From Prosapia bicincta (lineage: Eukaryota > Arthropoda > Insecta > Hemiptera > Cercopidae), in NCBI GenBank assembly GCA_036971475.1, contig JBAIZL010000001.1, forward strand, positions 80,114,873 through 80,178,872: DNA of 64,000 bases. Direction: 5' to 3'. This document shows, piece after piece, positions 21,708 to 35,476 of this stretch (positions are counted from its first letter, which is position 1; every line of letters starts with the position of its first letter). A model generated the notes under the pieces. That model was not told the DNA's origin, ran no database searches, and saw only the letters and a program-made list of their open reading frames with translations. A program made the translations under genes and the position numbers.

Positions 21708-22740
21708 CAGTCGAACCTCTGTATAAAGAAGTCGATTATCCAGAGAAAACATTAGTTGTAGAGAGGTATTTGTTATTGAGAGGTTGTGTTGTCAAGAATG
21801 CTCCCACCCCATCTTACTGATCTTACCGTATTACGCATACCAATAAAAGGGATACAGTATAATATCGCGAGCGTAGTTAGTGTAATAGACCGATGTTAAT
21901 ATAGAATAATGTTTTATAATGTCTCAATTTATTTGAAATTCAAATTGTTAAAAAGGTTTTTTTGATGTTTTCAGAATGTTTCTTTATTGTATTAGATATC
22001 CATATTCAATAATTTTCATAGGGTCTACTCTGTATAGGCTATTATGATAAGTTATCTAATGCTTATGAAAACTTACTGGTAAATAAGTACACTCACCAAT
22101 TCATTTTCAGGAAGCATGACTTGAACGTAGTGGAATTTAATCGGAGAAAACTCAGTAGGCCGTAATTTAGTAACTGTATTATTTATTAACCGTATTACAT
22201 TTATTAACTGCCTATACTGATTTTATTTGAATACACACAATCTATTAGTAGTTTTTTTTATATACACAATTCAATTTCAAACACAAACTGTTTTATACAC
22301 TACACACACCATATCAGGAGAAAAAAAATCTGTATTAAATTAAACATAAAATACAATGTACTGTAATACAGTACTGTAAATACAGTAACTTTGTATAGGT
22401 ACTTTTTAAATTGTTTCTAGTTTTCAAAGTTTTACTTGAAAAAGTTAGTAATTTTTTGTTGCACTTTGCATTTGAATAAAACATCATGTTCAATGAATGT
22501 TTCACATTTATTCAGACAATCAAAAATGTTGTCTGGTACATCATCTTTCAGTTGAAATCCTTGCCTAATGATTTTGAAAGTTTGTAAAACTTCATGATCT
22601 GTAGAGTTCTTCTCTTCAGATTCATCACAATCATCGTCATCATCTATCGAAAGTTCATTTGAGTTTGTCATCTGGACGCTTTGGAGTATGTCTTCGTCGT
22701 CTGGAAATTTGGAAACAGCCAAATCTTCTTCCAGGATAGT
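21708..22740 (-). mobile_element. Tigger/pogo element, partial
   Basis: The left edge CAGTCGAACCTCTGTATAAA, followed by AAGTCGATTATCCAGAG, resembles Tigger inverted repeats. The - strand at 22722-22432 encodes the transposase tail. No right terminal repeat is found: the sequence runs into TTAA-element copy 3 near 22800. Most of the transposase is missing. Confidence 0.6.
22432..22722 (-). pseudogene. Tigger transposase C-terminal fragment
   Basis: The frame begins inside the protein: FPDDEDIL, an acidic stretch (SIDDDDDCDESEEKN), and a last segment ending KVQQKITNFFK. A short basic tail ending in I-T-x-F-F-K is characteristic of pogo/Tigger transposases (the PCNA-binding-like end). The DDE core and CENP-B-like DNA-binding domains are absent. 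Confidence 0.65.
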
Positions 22741-22808
22741 ACACCATTATTTGATCTACACGGTCGACTCCCTTCGTATAAACATTATATTGGATCAGGG
22801 GATTGGGC

Positions 22809-23892
22809 AATAAAATATTGTTTTATTTATCGGGTCACAATTAAAAAAAAGAAATACAAATGATGAAATACTGTGTGACAAATAATAAAACAATAAAAAA
22901 TACAGAGAAAAAAAGGTAATTTACATACAAAACTAAAGACCCTACTACTAAAATACTAAAATAAGCACTCAACATTTAACTCAGAATGTTTGTTTCTGTT
23001 TGTGTCATGTATTTCACAAAGCCATAGAGATCGATAATGTAAACGGAGACATAGATAATGCATATGTCACGTCTGACAGTAATTATAGACGAGATTAGCT
23101 GTCATTTGTTTACTACAATCTTATTATGACATTAGGTTTTCGGTCGTCCAAGCATTTTGTCAATGACTCATATTTACAATAGTCTGTTCCCACCTCGAGT
23201 CGGTTCATTCATTCTAATAGGACAGTTATGGTTTATTCTTGCGTTCAGAAAGCTTAGTTTATTTTTATGATCGTAGTTTTTACCGGATATTTTACCGCAA
23301 TAAGTGGTTCAAACTAAAAAAAAACATTAAAGTGTGAGTTGTGACAGTCCATGTGGACTCTAACTGTAACAGGATTGGTTGGAATTTATCTTATTACTCT
23401 TAATTGGACGATCCTTCTCCAATCATCTATCTTCAGAGATCCTCTCTAAAGGTCATCACATATTCATGTGAAGGATGTTTTGGTTAGATAAACATTTTTA
23501 GTTGTGGTTGATGAGGGTTCTTCAAGATATTGTTACAGGAAACTTGACAAACTCTAATCTAACCACCAAGACAGATTATCTGGCACTAGAATATAAAAGT
23601 TAAACCAAATTAAATCTGTACATAAAAACTCCCTGAAGCATCAAAAGTTAACTTGGTCGAATTTAAAAAAGACTCGGGCACAATGTTCTCCAAACACTTC
23701 TGAAGCACTGACGTAAAAATCAAACCTTTATACAAACACGTATTGACACTAGAGAAGTTTCAATTAGTCTGCGAGTGAGCGTGCCGGTGCACTCGCCGTC
23801 TCTAAGAAGGGAAGCGGGGAGTGCATAGGCATGCTCTCAGTGCCTCGTAAGGGAACCCAGAGCGTGCCGGTACGCTAGCCGTGCTGAACGTG
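22809..23892. mobile_element. Non-autonomous TTAA element, copy 3 (left-truncated, with nested insertion)
   Basis: Matches copies 1 and 2 from an interior point (ATTGTTTTATTTATCGGGTC) to the right end at 23892, followed by TTAA at 23893-23896. The first 200 or so bases and the left repeat are missing. It carries an extra segment at 23332-23590 that the other copies lack. Confidence 0.85.
23332..23590. mobile_element. Unclassified 259-bp insertion inside copy 3
   Basis: Copies 1 and 2 read continuously through ATTAAA-ATATAAAAG at this place; copy 3 has about 259 extra bases here. The segment starts GTGTGAGTTGTGAC and ends TCTGGCACTAGA, with no clear terminal repeat and no coding frame. Unclassified short element. 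Confidence 0.65.
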
Positions 23893-23899
23893 TTAACTC

Positions 23900-25940
23900 A
23901 GCAATTTGTGTTACTTCATAACCACCTTACTAAGTTTTTCAGCAATATGTTTTGCTGTTCAATTCTGTCTTTATTGTTTTTCTTTTATTTATCTTTAAAA
24001 AGAGTTGGGCACATATCATAAAAGCTAAAATTTCTACTATTTCTGATAATTCGATTTCATTTTCAACTTGGGCTATTATCTTACACTTAAGCACCTGGGC
24101 ATACATTAATATGTGACATTTACCTCTAGAGCACTTAGTTTTTTGTTTAATGAGGAATGCCATAATCATATTTACAATCTAATCTGATAATAGGACACAT
24201 CTCCTGAAACAGCCATCCTTATTAAATAACAAAATAAGGGCTGCTACAGGTATCACATATTACTGTATAAACAAGTGTTTTAAATAATAATAATTATACA
24301 AGCCAAGCATGGTTAATCTTCGATTTATGAACATCAAGCATATGTGTTGATTTATTGTCTGAGTTGCCGAAATGATCATCCTCATTAAACAAAATTAACT
24401 GATACTATAGGCAAATATCACATAAATATATGTCCAAGTGTTAATGTTATTGTTTTAATTAAAATTAATAATAACCATCACAAAACCTTATACAAATGTT
24501 AAAATCTAATATTAAATAAAATACATTTTCTTATTATTTTAAAGTTGTCTTACAATTAAGAAAATAAGAATTTAGGGAGGCATTACAAATAATGAATTTT
24601 CTTAAAGTAGAGTGTTTGCTATGCAATGATAGAAATTAATACCAAATGAAAGTTTTATGATTCAAAGTGCATTTTGGTAGTTTTAGAACATGACTTAATT
24701 GTTGGATGAAATATGTTTAAACTGGTGTTTTTTGTGTGAAAACGTATGAAAGTTTGAACAATTTTAATTTTGCAGTTTTTGTGTTGTGCTGCTTGGGGTT
24801 AATATTAGTAATTTTAATGTTCTAAATCATTAAAAAACTAGGTTTTACAAATTATGGTTACATAAGTAATTACTATATTTACTAACTAGTAAATATAACT
24901 AATTTTAGAAAATAATTATACTTGGAAAATATTTAAATTCACCAATAACCAGTGATGTGGTGTATTAACATCTTGCTTAAGTTGCAATTTTCAGCTTTTG
25001 GTAACAATTCTTAACTAAAAAATATTCTGAATTATTGTACTGGGCTGAAAGGTTTTAATGATAAGCAATTGTTTTACAGTTTTTAGCAGGCCCTATAATG
25101 CTCAATAAATGTTTATATTTTGACAAGTGGATCTCCTTATATTTTTATACAGTCATTCTTATATTTGCATCATATTACATTATTCTTCCAAATTCGTTGT
25201 GGAACAGGATGACTTTAGTTCTATATTTGACTTTAACTATGTTGGTTGTCATTTCAAAATGATTTGAACAATAGCATTGCAGAATCAAGATACAGTAAAT
25301 CTGTAGTTGACAAAGCAACAAAGACAGATATGATGGATAAATCTTTGTATAGGTATGTTTTCTGGCATCAGAGAGCTCAGAATCTATATTATGTATTAAT
25401 AAAAGCTTTGATATAGATCAGATTCATTATCACTACAAAGTACAATAAGTAAATAATTGTCTTCTATATAACTGAAAATAACATTTTCACTTGGTTTTTA
25501 GATGTTAAAAAATAATATTTATTTTAAATAAAATCATACATAAAAGCTGTCAGTAATATGCACCATACACTAAAATATCTAAAACTTTATGAAACCGCCT
25601 ACGAAAATTCATATATACCAAACAATAATTTGAAATATCTGTGGTTAATATTGTAAAATGAAAACATAAAGTAGTATGTTTCCCTCCCCTTTATGCGCCA
25701 TTCTAATCCCAGGAGAAAAAACATCTCATAGAGTTTTAAGCAGTTAATGAGGTATAAGGGACTAAAATTAAGAATACATAATTTTTCCCAATAAACTGCT
25801 TTTGTTAGATGCTATCTAACAATGAGACCAATCATAGTTTAATCATAGTTTAATAAAGGTAAAAATAAAAGTAATTATAAACATCTTGAATTTAAATGAT
25901 TAAATTTAAATTCTTTTTTACTAACTTTATAGTGGTTTAC
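23900..25940. other. Intergenic between the convergent genes
   Basis: Apart from the two short repeat copies near 24200 and 24370, I see nothing. AT-rich, with no frames of note. Confidence 0.5.
24195..24435. repeat. Two copies of a dispersed 60-80 bp repeat
   Basis: Around 24202 (CTGAAACAGCCATCCTTATT) and 24370 (GAAATGATCATCCTCATTAA) are two decayed copies of a unit also seen at 33305, 49598 and 58572. Each runs on to an ACTATAGGCAA-ATCACAT or TAACATA-type end. Identity unknown. Confidence 0.5.
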
Positions 25941-25942
25941 TT

Positions 25943-25948
25943 TTTATT
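25943..25948 (-). terminator. Polyadenylation signal of the VWC gene
   Basis: AATAAA on the - strand, 56 bases after the stop codon at 26004-26006. Confidence 0.5.
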
Positions 25949-26003
25949 AAGTAAAGATTTTTAACAATGATATACAAATCACCTTAAACAGGTAGGTTTT
26001 AAA

Positions 26004-26131
26004 CTATTGTGATTGCTTTTTCACACAGAAAAGATGTGGAGGAATGATACATGAACAAGTAGAGTCGTCATCTTCTTCTGAAGCCAACTGGTCTCCGATA
26101 TTAAACTTCAAATTACCAAAGATACATTGCT
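26004..26131 (-). CDS. VWC gene exon 8 (terminal)
   Basis: Acceptor TTTTAG|AG at 26132-26133. The alternative AG two bases on would hit a stop at once, so the frame decides. It encodes [14 protein letters not shown], an acidic run, then [11 protein letters not shown] and a stop: the first half of a VWC domain with no second half. Confidence 0.85.
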
Positions 26132-28286
26132 CTAAAAAAATTAATAAAATATTTTTTTAAATTATATGAAGTCTATAAAAATGTTTTCAAAAATGTTTAT
26201 ATGTGTTTCTTTTGTATACCATGCTATAATGTTGTGAGTTGATATTGGTAGTATAATTTTATAGAAACCTTATTTTATTACTTTTTCTCAAATATTAGGC
26301 AATTTATAGTTTTAGATACATAATTTTCTACATTTAATGTATCTTGTATGTACCTAAATTTTCAACAGGTATATATCTATGTTGCATTTTTTAAATTATT
26401 GTATTAGAAAATGCTATAATTTTAGTGCTATTATTTGACTGGAAGTATCCGATTATGATTTCAGGCTTATTATTATATTTGAAATTATTAAATTGTAATA
26501 CTAATTTTAAAAATACTTAACTAAGTGAATACGTAATTGCTTACTTGCTGACGCGTTTCAAAACGATGGTTCCTTTTACGAAGCTAACCCTCTACTGGCG
26601 GCTTTTGGTGTTTACAAACGGTATGACAGGGTCGGATTTATGACAGTGGATGAGGTGTCGGCGTATTGTGTGATGTATTTGAAAAGGCTATTGGCTTCAA
26701 AGTGTGTGTGGTCGTTTAATATTTTTCCCTGTCGCGTAGTGTTTGTAGATTTCATATTTTTCTAAGGTTGTTAGTATTTTACTCTGTTTTAGTGTGTGTA
26801 GAATATTTAAATTAGTGTGTGTGTTGGGTGTTATTTAGGTGTTTTGCGTAGCTGGATTTAGGGTTTGTTTGTTTTGTTTGGGTAATGTGTTCATCGAAGC
26901 GTGTGTAGAATGACCTGCCGGTTTGACCGATTCAATAGTTGGGACAATCGTTGCAAGTTAATTTTGTAAATACCTGAGAGTTTGTATATGTCAGTTTCTT
27001 TTTGAAAAGGTTGTATATGTTTTCTTAGAGTGTTTGTTGTTTAGTAGGATATTTGGTAATGGAAGTTTTTGAATGTGGAGGCTATTTTGTGTGTGTTTTT
27101 ATACACCCTCACCTACCACAATAAAAACACACAAAATAGCCTCCACATTCAAAAACTTCCATTACCAAATATCCTACTAAACAACAAACACTCTAAGAAA
27201 ACATATACAACCTTTTCAAAAAGAAACTGACATATACAAACTCTCAGGTATTTACAAATTAACTTGCAACGATTGTCTCAACTATTACATCGGTCAAACC
27301 GGCAGGTCATTCTATACACGCTTCGATGAACATATTACCCAAACAAACCCTAAATCCAGCTACGCAAAACACCTAAATACCACCCAACACACAAATACCG
27401 ACATACACACTAATTTAAATATTCTACACACATTAAAACAGAATAAAAAACTAACAACCTTAGAAAAATACCGGCAGGTCATTCTATACACGCTTCGATG
27501 AACACATTACCCATACAAACCCTAAATCAAGCTACGCAAAACACCTAAATAACACCTAACACACACATACCGACATACACACTAATTTAAATATTCTACA
27601 CACATTAAAACAGAATAAAAAACTAACAACCTTAGAAAAATATGAAATCTACAAACACTACGCAACAGACAGGGAAAATATATTAAACCACACACACTTT
27701 GAAGCCAATAGCCTTTTCCAATACATCACACAAGACGCCGACACATCATCCACTGTCATAAATCCAACTCTGTCATACCGTTTGTAAACACCAAAAGCCG
27801 CCAGTAGAGTGTTAGCTTTGAAAAAGGAATGATCGTTTGGAAACGGGTCAGCAAGTAAGCAATTACGTATTCAGTTAAGTAGTTTAAAATTAGTTTAATC
27901 AGTGAATTCAAGATGATTACATCAAAAAACTTCAGATTGTAATAGTTTTAAAGATTTCAATAACATAATAACCTGTACAAATACATTTTAATTTTAACCA
28001 TAACCATATGTACACCATCTGTATTGCTATAATCTAGCCTACTGATATAGTTGTCTTAATTTTTCATAATTTGCAAGAATGGGAGATTCAGAACCTTATT
28101 CTCACCTAATGGTGGAAATGCTACCAGCATTCAATGTTCTTTTCTAACTCAGCTTATCTGAAAAAAACTCGTCTAAAGTGTAGAAGTATTGGATATTGAT
28201 TATTAGCAACAAAACTTGGGCATCCATACAAGCAGTGTATATTGGTCTGTTAGGGTCATATATATATATATATATATATATATCAC

Positions 28287-28356
<70 letters not shown>

Positions 28357-28447
28357 CTGAGGATGTTGGTACAAATACAAATACAAGAATTATAATTGAA
28401 TTTACAATTCAAAGCTTTTCGTTGGCTAACAGTACCAATCTGCTGTT

Positions 28448-28521
<74 letters not shown>

Positions 28522-31500
28522 TCATTGTTACAAGGTTAGTTTATGAGTTCAAAATTAGTATTTTGTACAATAATTTTAAAGTGATTACAAATAGTTACCA
28601 TGCTTTTGTGAAGGAGCCACAGTTTTTATGTCTGGTCCTGGAAGTACACTGAAATTCCCTTCATTTGCTGAAATAAATTTAAAATATTTAATACCTTTCT
28701 TAAACTTAACACAAATTTTAAAAATCTTTAAAACCAGTTCTGTTTGCAGTTTTTAATGTTCTTAAACATTATAAATAAATTTCATTGTTTGTAAGAAAAA
28801 CTAAAAATTGAAGCAACTGTTAATTGAAATCATAAATTACTTATATATTGGAATTATTACAGTGAAATGAATTGAAAATGAAATTTACTAAACTCAATTG
28901 AAATATCACAAAGTATTTTATGTATTAAACGTTCTATATAAATCGTTTTATAAAATTTGTCGGCTATAAAAGATTTTAAAAAATGTGTTAGGGGTTTTAA
29001 TAAAAGTTGTTACTTTGGATATAAAAGTTTTAAATGTTCTTTTATGCGTCTAAGAAATACCACTGGTTATCTTTATATACTTACGACACTTCCAATCTAT
29101 TGGGCAACAACTAAGTTCCTTATACAACAAAGGCACACATCCTTCTGCCAACCTGTCTGCATAGAATAGCTCGTATTTACAGCTTATTGTTCTACACCAA
29201 GGTTCACTCAGAGTTCCTAAAGTCGATAAAGTTTAAGATGAATATTTTTAGTTTATATAATATAAATTATATTAGAAAATATAAAGTTAATATTTACACT
29301 ATTAATTTCATTAACGATTTGGTTATCTATAAGTTTAAATATGGCTGGTAGTTTATTAAAATCGTATTTGTATTTAATCTACATTCTTTTCAATTAACTT
29401 CATTATGTTATGTAATTGAACATTTTAAAAATTATATTTAACTAAAACTTTTTTATACTTTATTTGAATCCCAATGTTAGTAAGTGTTTTTGATCTATAA
29501 GAAATCAAATTAGAAGAATGTATTGTATACAGTCCATCTCTCTAAAGGAGATACAAAATATAAAAAATTATTCACAACATATTATTTGTATTTTCATTAT
29601 ATATTTTGAAAATAAAAATCCAATTATACACGTAATTAATTACATGTCTATGTATATTATCTCCATTTCACATATTATTTTATACAATTAATTAACAAAT
29701 AAACTGTACTGGAAGAAGCACTTACTTTTATTATAAGAAATGCCATTTCAAAAGATAACTCTCATTGTCAAATTAGATCATATCACACTCCAAAAAGCGC
29801 TGTTTTCTCATTTATCAAAAATTAAATGCTGCTTTCAGGAAATGTAACCTCTATTTGTCAAAATGGATACATAGTAACTCAAATTCAACAGAAAAAAATC
29901 TATTATCAATTGTTATTTTATAATGAATTATTTTTATTTATCTGGTATTTTACATAACTTTCAATTCCAAAAAAGTTGTAAATCAATTGACAAAAGTAAA
30001 ACAATTACAAAACATAAATTCCATGAAAGTTAACAGATTGATTATTATACTCAAATTTACATCACTTGCACTATTTCATTTCTTGATTCTTATCAACTCA
30101 AATATAGCTCTGGCTCTTGTAATTTATTCCATTTATTTTTTACATTTTGGTATTACTTACCACCAGACTTTTTGTTAACTAAAGGTTGTTAAGTTGTTAA
30201 CTTACACTTGGAGGAAACGTTTTTGTCTTACGACTTCTTCAGCCTGAAGAAGAAGAAAACGTTTCATCCAAGTGTGAGTTAATAATTTAACAACCTTTAG
30301 TTAACAAAAAGTCTGGTCGCAAGTAATATCAAAGGGTAATGAGTAATTAACAACCAGTTCGTCATGAAAGCAACAAGATTTCAATAATTCCATTTATTTC
30401 TTTTTTTCATCAAAATTTTAAGTTTCGTTATATCACAACATTTATGCCATTGATATATATTTTCTGTCAGCTGAATAGCTGGAAAAAATAATTCAAAACT
30501 ATGACAGAGTTGCTAATTTGACAATTAGCATAGACTCGTTCCATACATTGTTATAAGCATATTCCATTATTTAACAACTATTGTTACAGAAAATTTATTG
30601 AATTTTTGTTTAGCTTATTTATAATAGTTTCCTCAATAAAGTAATTATTTTCCAAAATTATTTTCTACTGTGAACAATAGTAGTGTGAGTATAAGCAATA
30701 CATAATGTAGCTATTTTTTTATTTTCATTTTTTGTTTAATTTATAAAAATATATAATTTTTTTGAGTTTATGAAGATACATAAAAGCATTTATTTTATAA
30801 AAGCTTAATATATAAATTTGTTGATACATATGTTCATTTGTAGTGCATGAAACGCTGTTCCAACATTTCATCAGAATTTCAATCAACATTGACAAAGTGA
30901 ACTCCTCAAAAGTCCCTCTTTAACTGTTGAGTCCGGTTTCAACTGTTGTTGGGTTTATCTTGTCGATGCTGGATGAGGTTCAGGCAAAACTTTGAAACCG
31001 TTTTTTATGCACTACAAAATGAATGGGTGTACTGTGGATATTTACTATTCATCATATTTTCAATCTGTGAAGAAATTGTATCAACAAATTTATATAAAAG
31101 CCTTTTATTAAATACATGTTTTTATGTAGAGAGAGCTATTTAATACCATTGATTTTTATTTTAGGTTCTACTAGCATATACTTTGTTATATGCTCAACAT
31201 ATTTCCTGTACTACAGCAATATTTACAAAACTGTATTGTATTTAATTTTGAAAACATTTTAAACATTTTTTTACTTTTTAGATAGTACAGTAATACCTCG
31301 ACTTATGCTACCCCGTCTTACACGATTCCCAAGATACGCGGTTTTAAATCATGTTGTCCGAGTTACGCAGAAACTGGCCTGTTCTGGAAGAAAACATCTA
31401 AAAGAACTTTTACAGTGCATGAAGAGAAAACATTTCCAGGTTTTAAGGCCACCAAAGATCGAATGACAGTGATGGTTGGCGCAAATACAGCTGGTGACTG

Positions 31501-34500
31501 TAAGTTGCAACCTCTCAGAAGCTATGAGACAGAACAATGAGATCTGTATTGAAGATTTTTGGAAACAATTCAATGTTTTAGATGCTTTGAAAATCATTAG
31601 ACGATCTTGGAATGAAGTTTTACAAAAAACTTTGAATGACGTTTGGAAAAAGGTGTGTTTTTTGCCACTTAAACTCAAGCAGAATTAGTGCTAGAGTCTT
31701 ATGAAATTGCTGATGTGATTGAAGAAGATTTTGGCTTTTCCAGACAACTCAGTTTAGAAGTGAATAGTGATGACTTTCAAGAACTGCTGGATTTACACAA
31801 CAAGGAGCTGACATTTAATTGATGAGCTCTTAGAAATGTGTGAGCATGAACAAGACCTTAAAAACGTAGATTCTTTAGATCCAGTTGACGTAGAAGATGA
31901 AATGACGGTTAGAAACTTGATAAAAGGCCATAGTTTAATTGAGCAAGGCTTTCAAACCTTAGTTGTTTTTGGAAAACAAAGACTCCATCAATAAGTGTAT
32001 TTCTGTAACAAAATAAAAAAATTAGCGAGTTACAAGGAAATTCTGTGTTAGAAGAAAAAATCTTCAATTCGTCAAAAAAATTTACTAGATTTTATGAAGC
32101 CTTCCATGTCAAAATAACTTCTTTTTACTTACTTCTTTGAAATATGTATGTATATAATATAATTTTTTGTTGAACTGGATTATGTATTTAAGATTTTAAT
32201 ACAAACACATTTTTCTTCTAAATTATTAGTTTATTTGGTCTTTGGTTCCAATTAAATATGATTACTATGTGATTGTATGTAAAATTATACCCTGACTTAC
32301 ATGAATTCGACTTACATGGTTATCGCTCGGTCTCACCTATCGCGTAAGTATGGGGTATTACTGTACTATAAAAAATTTCAGGAATCTACTTCATAAAATA
32401 TTATGAGTATACTTAGATAATAATAAGTTTAAGAGTTAGTTGTTAGTAAATAACAATAATTTTTGTTGAGGAATTATAACATTAGTTTTTTGTAAGTAAT
32501 ATAATTTGTTTTAGTTTTATGTACCAGACATAAAGTTTTAAAAAAAACCATTTTCAGTTTAAACTATACATTATTTGGAGCTCTATAATAACTAATATAA
32601 ATGTCTAAAAACTAAACTTTTATACCTATGTATGTAAAAGCTGTAAAGTTATCTGAAAAATATATATTGTAATATAAATGAATTCAAATGATACAAACTA
32701 TTAGTTTATCAACTGACCATTAAAACCAGGTCCACAGATGCATTCTTTGCACGGTTCATCTTCAGGATAAATCTTCTGCCCTTCTACATATTCTTCTCCT
32801 TTGTACAAACACTTTGTAATTGCAGACTTTTCATTTCCTTGTGAAAGGCAATTAAAAAAATAAACAAATTATTTTTACTTACAATATGATAAATTTGTTT
32901 CTAGTACAATGAATAACGTAAATAAAACATGATTAGAAACAACATAGACGGGAAGGCCATTTTACACTTGTTATAAAAATCACATTAAATTACTCACAAA
33001 CCATACCATTCAATCAAACTTTTCTTAATTATCCACAAACCACAAGTACGCATCACTTTAAACCTACAATCTACATATTTTAAATCAAACTAGCACACTC
33101 CACACAACTTAACAGTACAAATTGTTCAAATATCTATCTAGATCCAACATATATTCTCAACACCAAATTAAATTATAATTCACACACATTTTATAACATC
33201 ATAATCTGAAAATTTTCTAAAATATCACCTAATATCGGTAACCTAACCCATCCCTCCTCCAATTAAAACATCCAGAAGGTCAGTTACAATCTGAATTAAA
33301 AATGGGGCCCCTGAAACAATCATCCTCATTAAACAAGAAGTAAATGCAAGTATCAAATATTAATATAAGTCAAACTGTATAAATATTAAAACTATATCAG
33401 TAGGTGCCATTTAATACTTACTGCAGTATTTCTTATCAGAGCAGCACTGATTCAGAGATGAGTACTGTCTTACACATCCTTCTTCTAAAGGTGGGGCAAA
33501 CAATGAAGGACATTCTGCAGTAACACATGTAAACTCAGTTCTACAAAAATTAAACAGCTATCATTTTCAAGTAATCATTGCAGATTATATTGAAACAGAG
33601 TTTTCAATGTTTATGTGGAATTTTAAAAGTTGCATATATGTATAATTAACTTTGCAACACTGTTTTCTTGTATTCACTTATCACATTATGTACTTAAGCA
33701 AAATCTTACTTTGTATTTATGCGAGTTGACTTTTAAGGACTTTAATTACAAGCAGGTAATGAGAATAACAATAAATAAAAAGCAATTTTAAAGAGCGAAT
33801 AAAACTCATGAATTTCATTTGTCCATTATTTGAATAGGAATGCGCCAAAAGGCATTTGACTTTGACTATCAAATGATGCAGGAGATCTTGGAGTTTGGAT
33901 TGTATGTTGTGCATTTGTCAGGAGAGAATTTGACATTTGTCAACAGAGAGAATTTCCTGAGACTGAGTTTGGTGCACAGTATCTGCAGAGAGAATCCTGG
34001 GTCCAATTGTTTCCATGGTACAGAAAACGCTGAAGACTACCGATGTATTTTCAATAAATTTGTTGAGCAATTGGATTAAATTGAGCTGCATCAAAGGTAC
34101 TTTTAACAGGACAGTGCCACTTGCCATACATCACGTAGTGTTGAACCAATGTTACTTTGAAGACCGCACAGTTTTCAGGAATTTGTGGCCGTCAAGATCA
34201 TCGGACGTGGCCACACCAGAATTTTGCTGTGGGGTTATCTTAGGGGAAGAGTCTAAACTGCTAAACACCCTCGGTGTTTGGGCGATCTGATGGAGAATAT
34301 TACACGTGAAACCAACAACACAGTATTGACAATGCTCCAGAAACTGCCAAAAACATGGAACGATATCTTCAGCTGTACTAGAGGTAGACAAACGACATTT
34401 TCAACTCAACCTTTTACAACCAATTAATCTCAAAGTTAGTGCAAGTAACACATTGTAACAAATCACTTGTATTTTACTTCTTAAAATAAACATAAAATGG

Positions 34501-35403
34501 AAATAATGAGTTTTATATGAATCACCCTGTGTTTTTAACCATTGTATATTTAGGAACAACAACAATAATTGGAGGGATACAACATTGGGGGTTCAGTATT
34601 AAGTACAACCAATGGATTAATGCATAGTATAAACTTCAATTTTAGTTTACTATGGTAATCTAGATATAAATTATATGTTTGTTATACATACAACAAATAA
34701 AATAAATTCTGAATTACTTTTTAAAATTACTATTATTTATGTTACCTTTTATTGCAACTGCATTTGATTTTGTACTTGAGTAAAATAATTAATTTAATAT
34801 TCAAGAGTGAACCCATTTTGTCTATTATGAAGTTGACATTTTAAAATCTTTATTTGTCTGCATTTTTGTTCTGTGAATTTAAAAACGTATTTTAATATAA
34901 CCTTCTCAATATGCACAAAGTTTAATTTTCCATTGTAGAATTGTTGATCTTTCTATATCTAACACCTGACTTACTGTACAGTAGAATGATGATGATATTT
35001 AGTCAAACAATATTATTTCCATAAAGGTTTTTGAAATTTTGTCTATAGCAGGGTCTTTATAATATTCATGCAAACTTTTTTTAAGATTTGTTAAAATAAA
35101 GGTTGAATTAAAAGGACAAACCAATAAGGTTTTATGTATACTAGTTTATGTGTGGGAAAAGGGCGAGTACTATAAAGAGGAATTGGCATTACTGTGTACA
35201 GATATATTTAATTTATTTTATTTGATAATGGGGACAATGAAAAGGTTCATGAGGTAGAACAATGAAAAACAAGTAAAAGTTAGCAAGAATAAAAAATGAA
35301 AATATTTGTTCAACCAAACACTAATGGTCATTTAGAAACAAAATAGATTTGGGATGAAAAGCAATGGAAAAAATCCGTTTTTTTTCAAATTTCCACTGTT
35401 TGT

Positions 35404-35476
<73 letters not shown>

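Noticed and set aside
28144..28652. Open frames of YIYIY repeats
   Set aside because: They are translations of (TA)n tracts.
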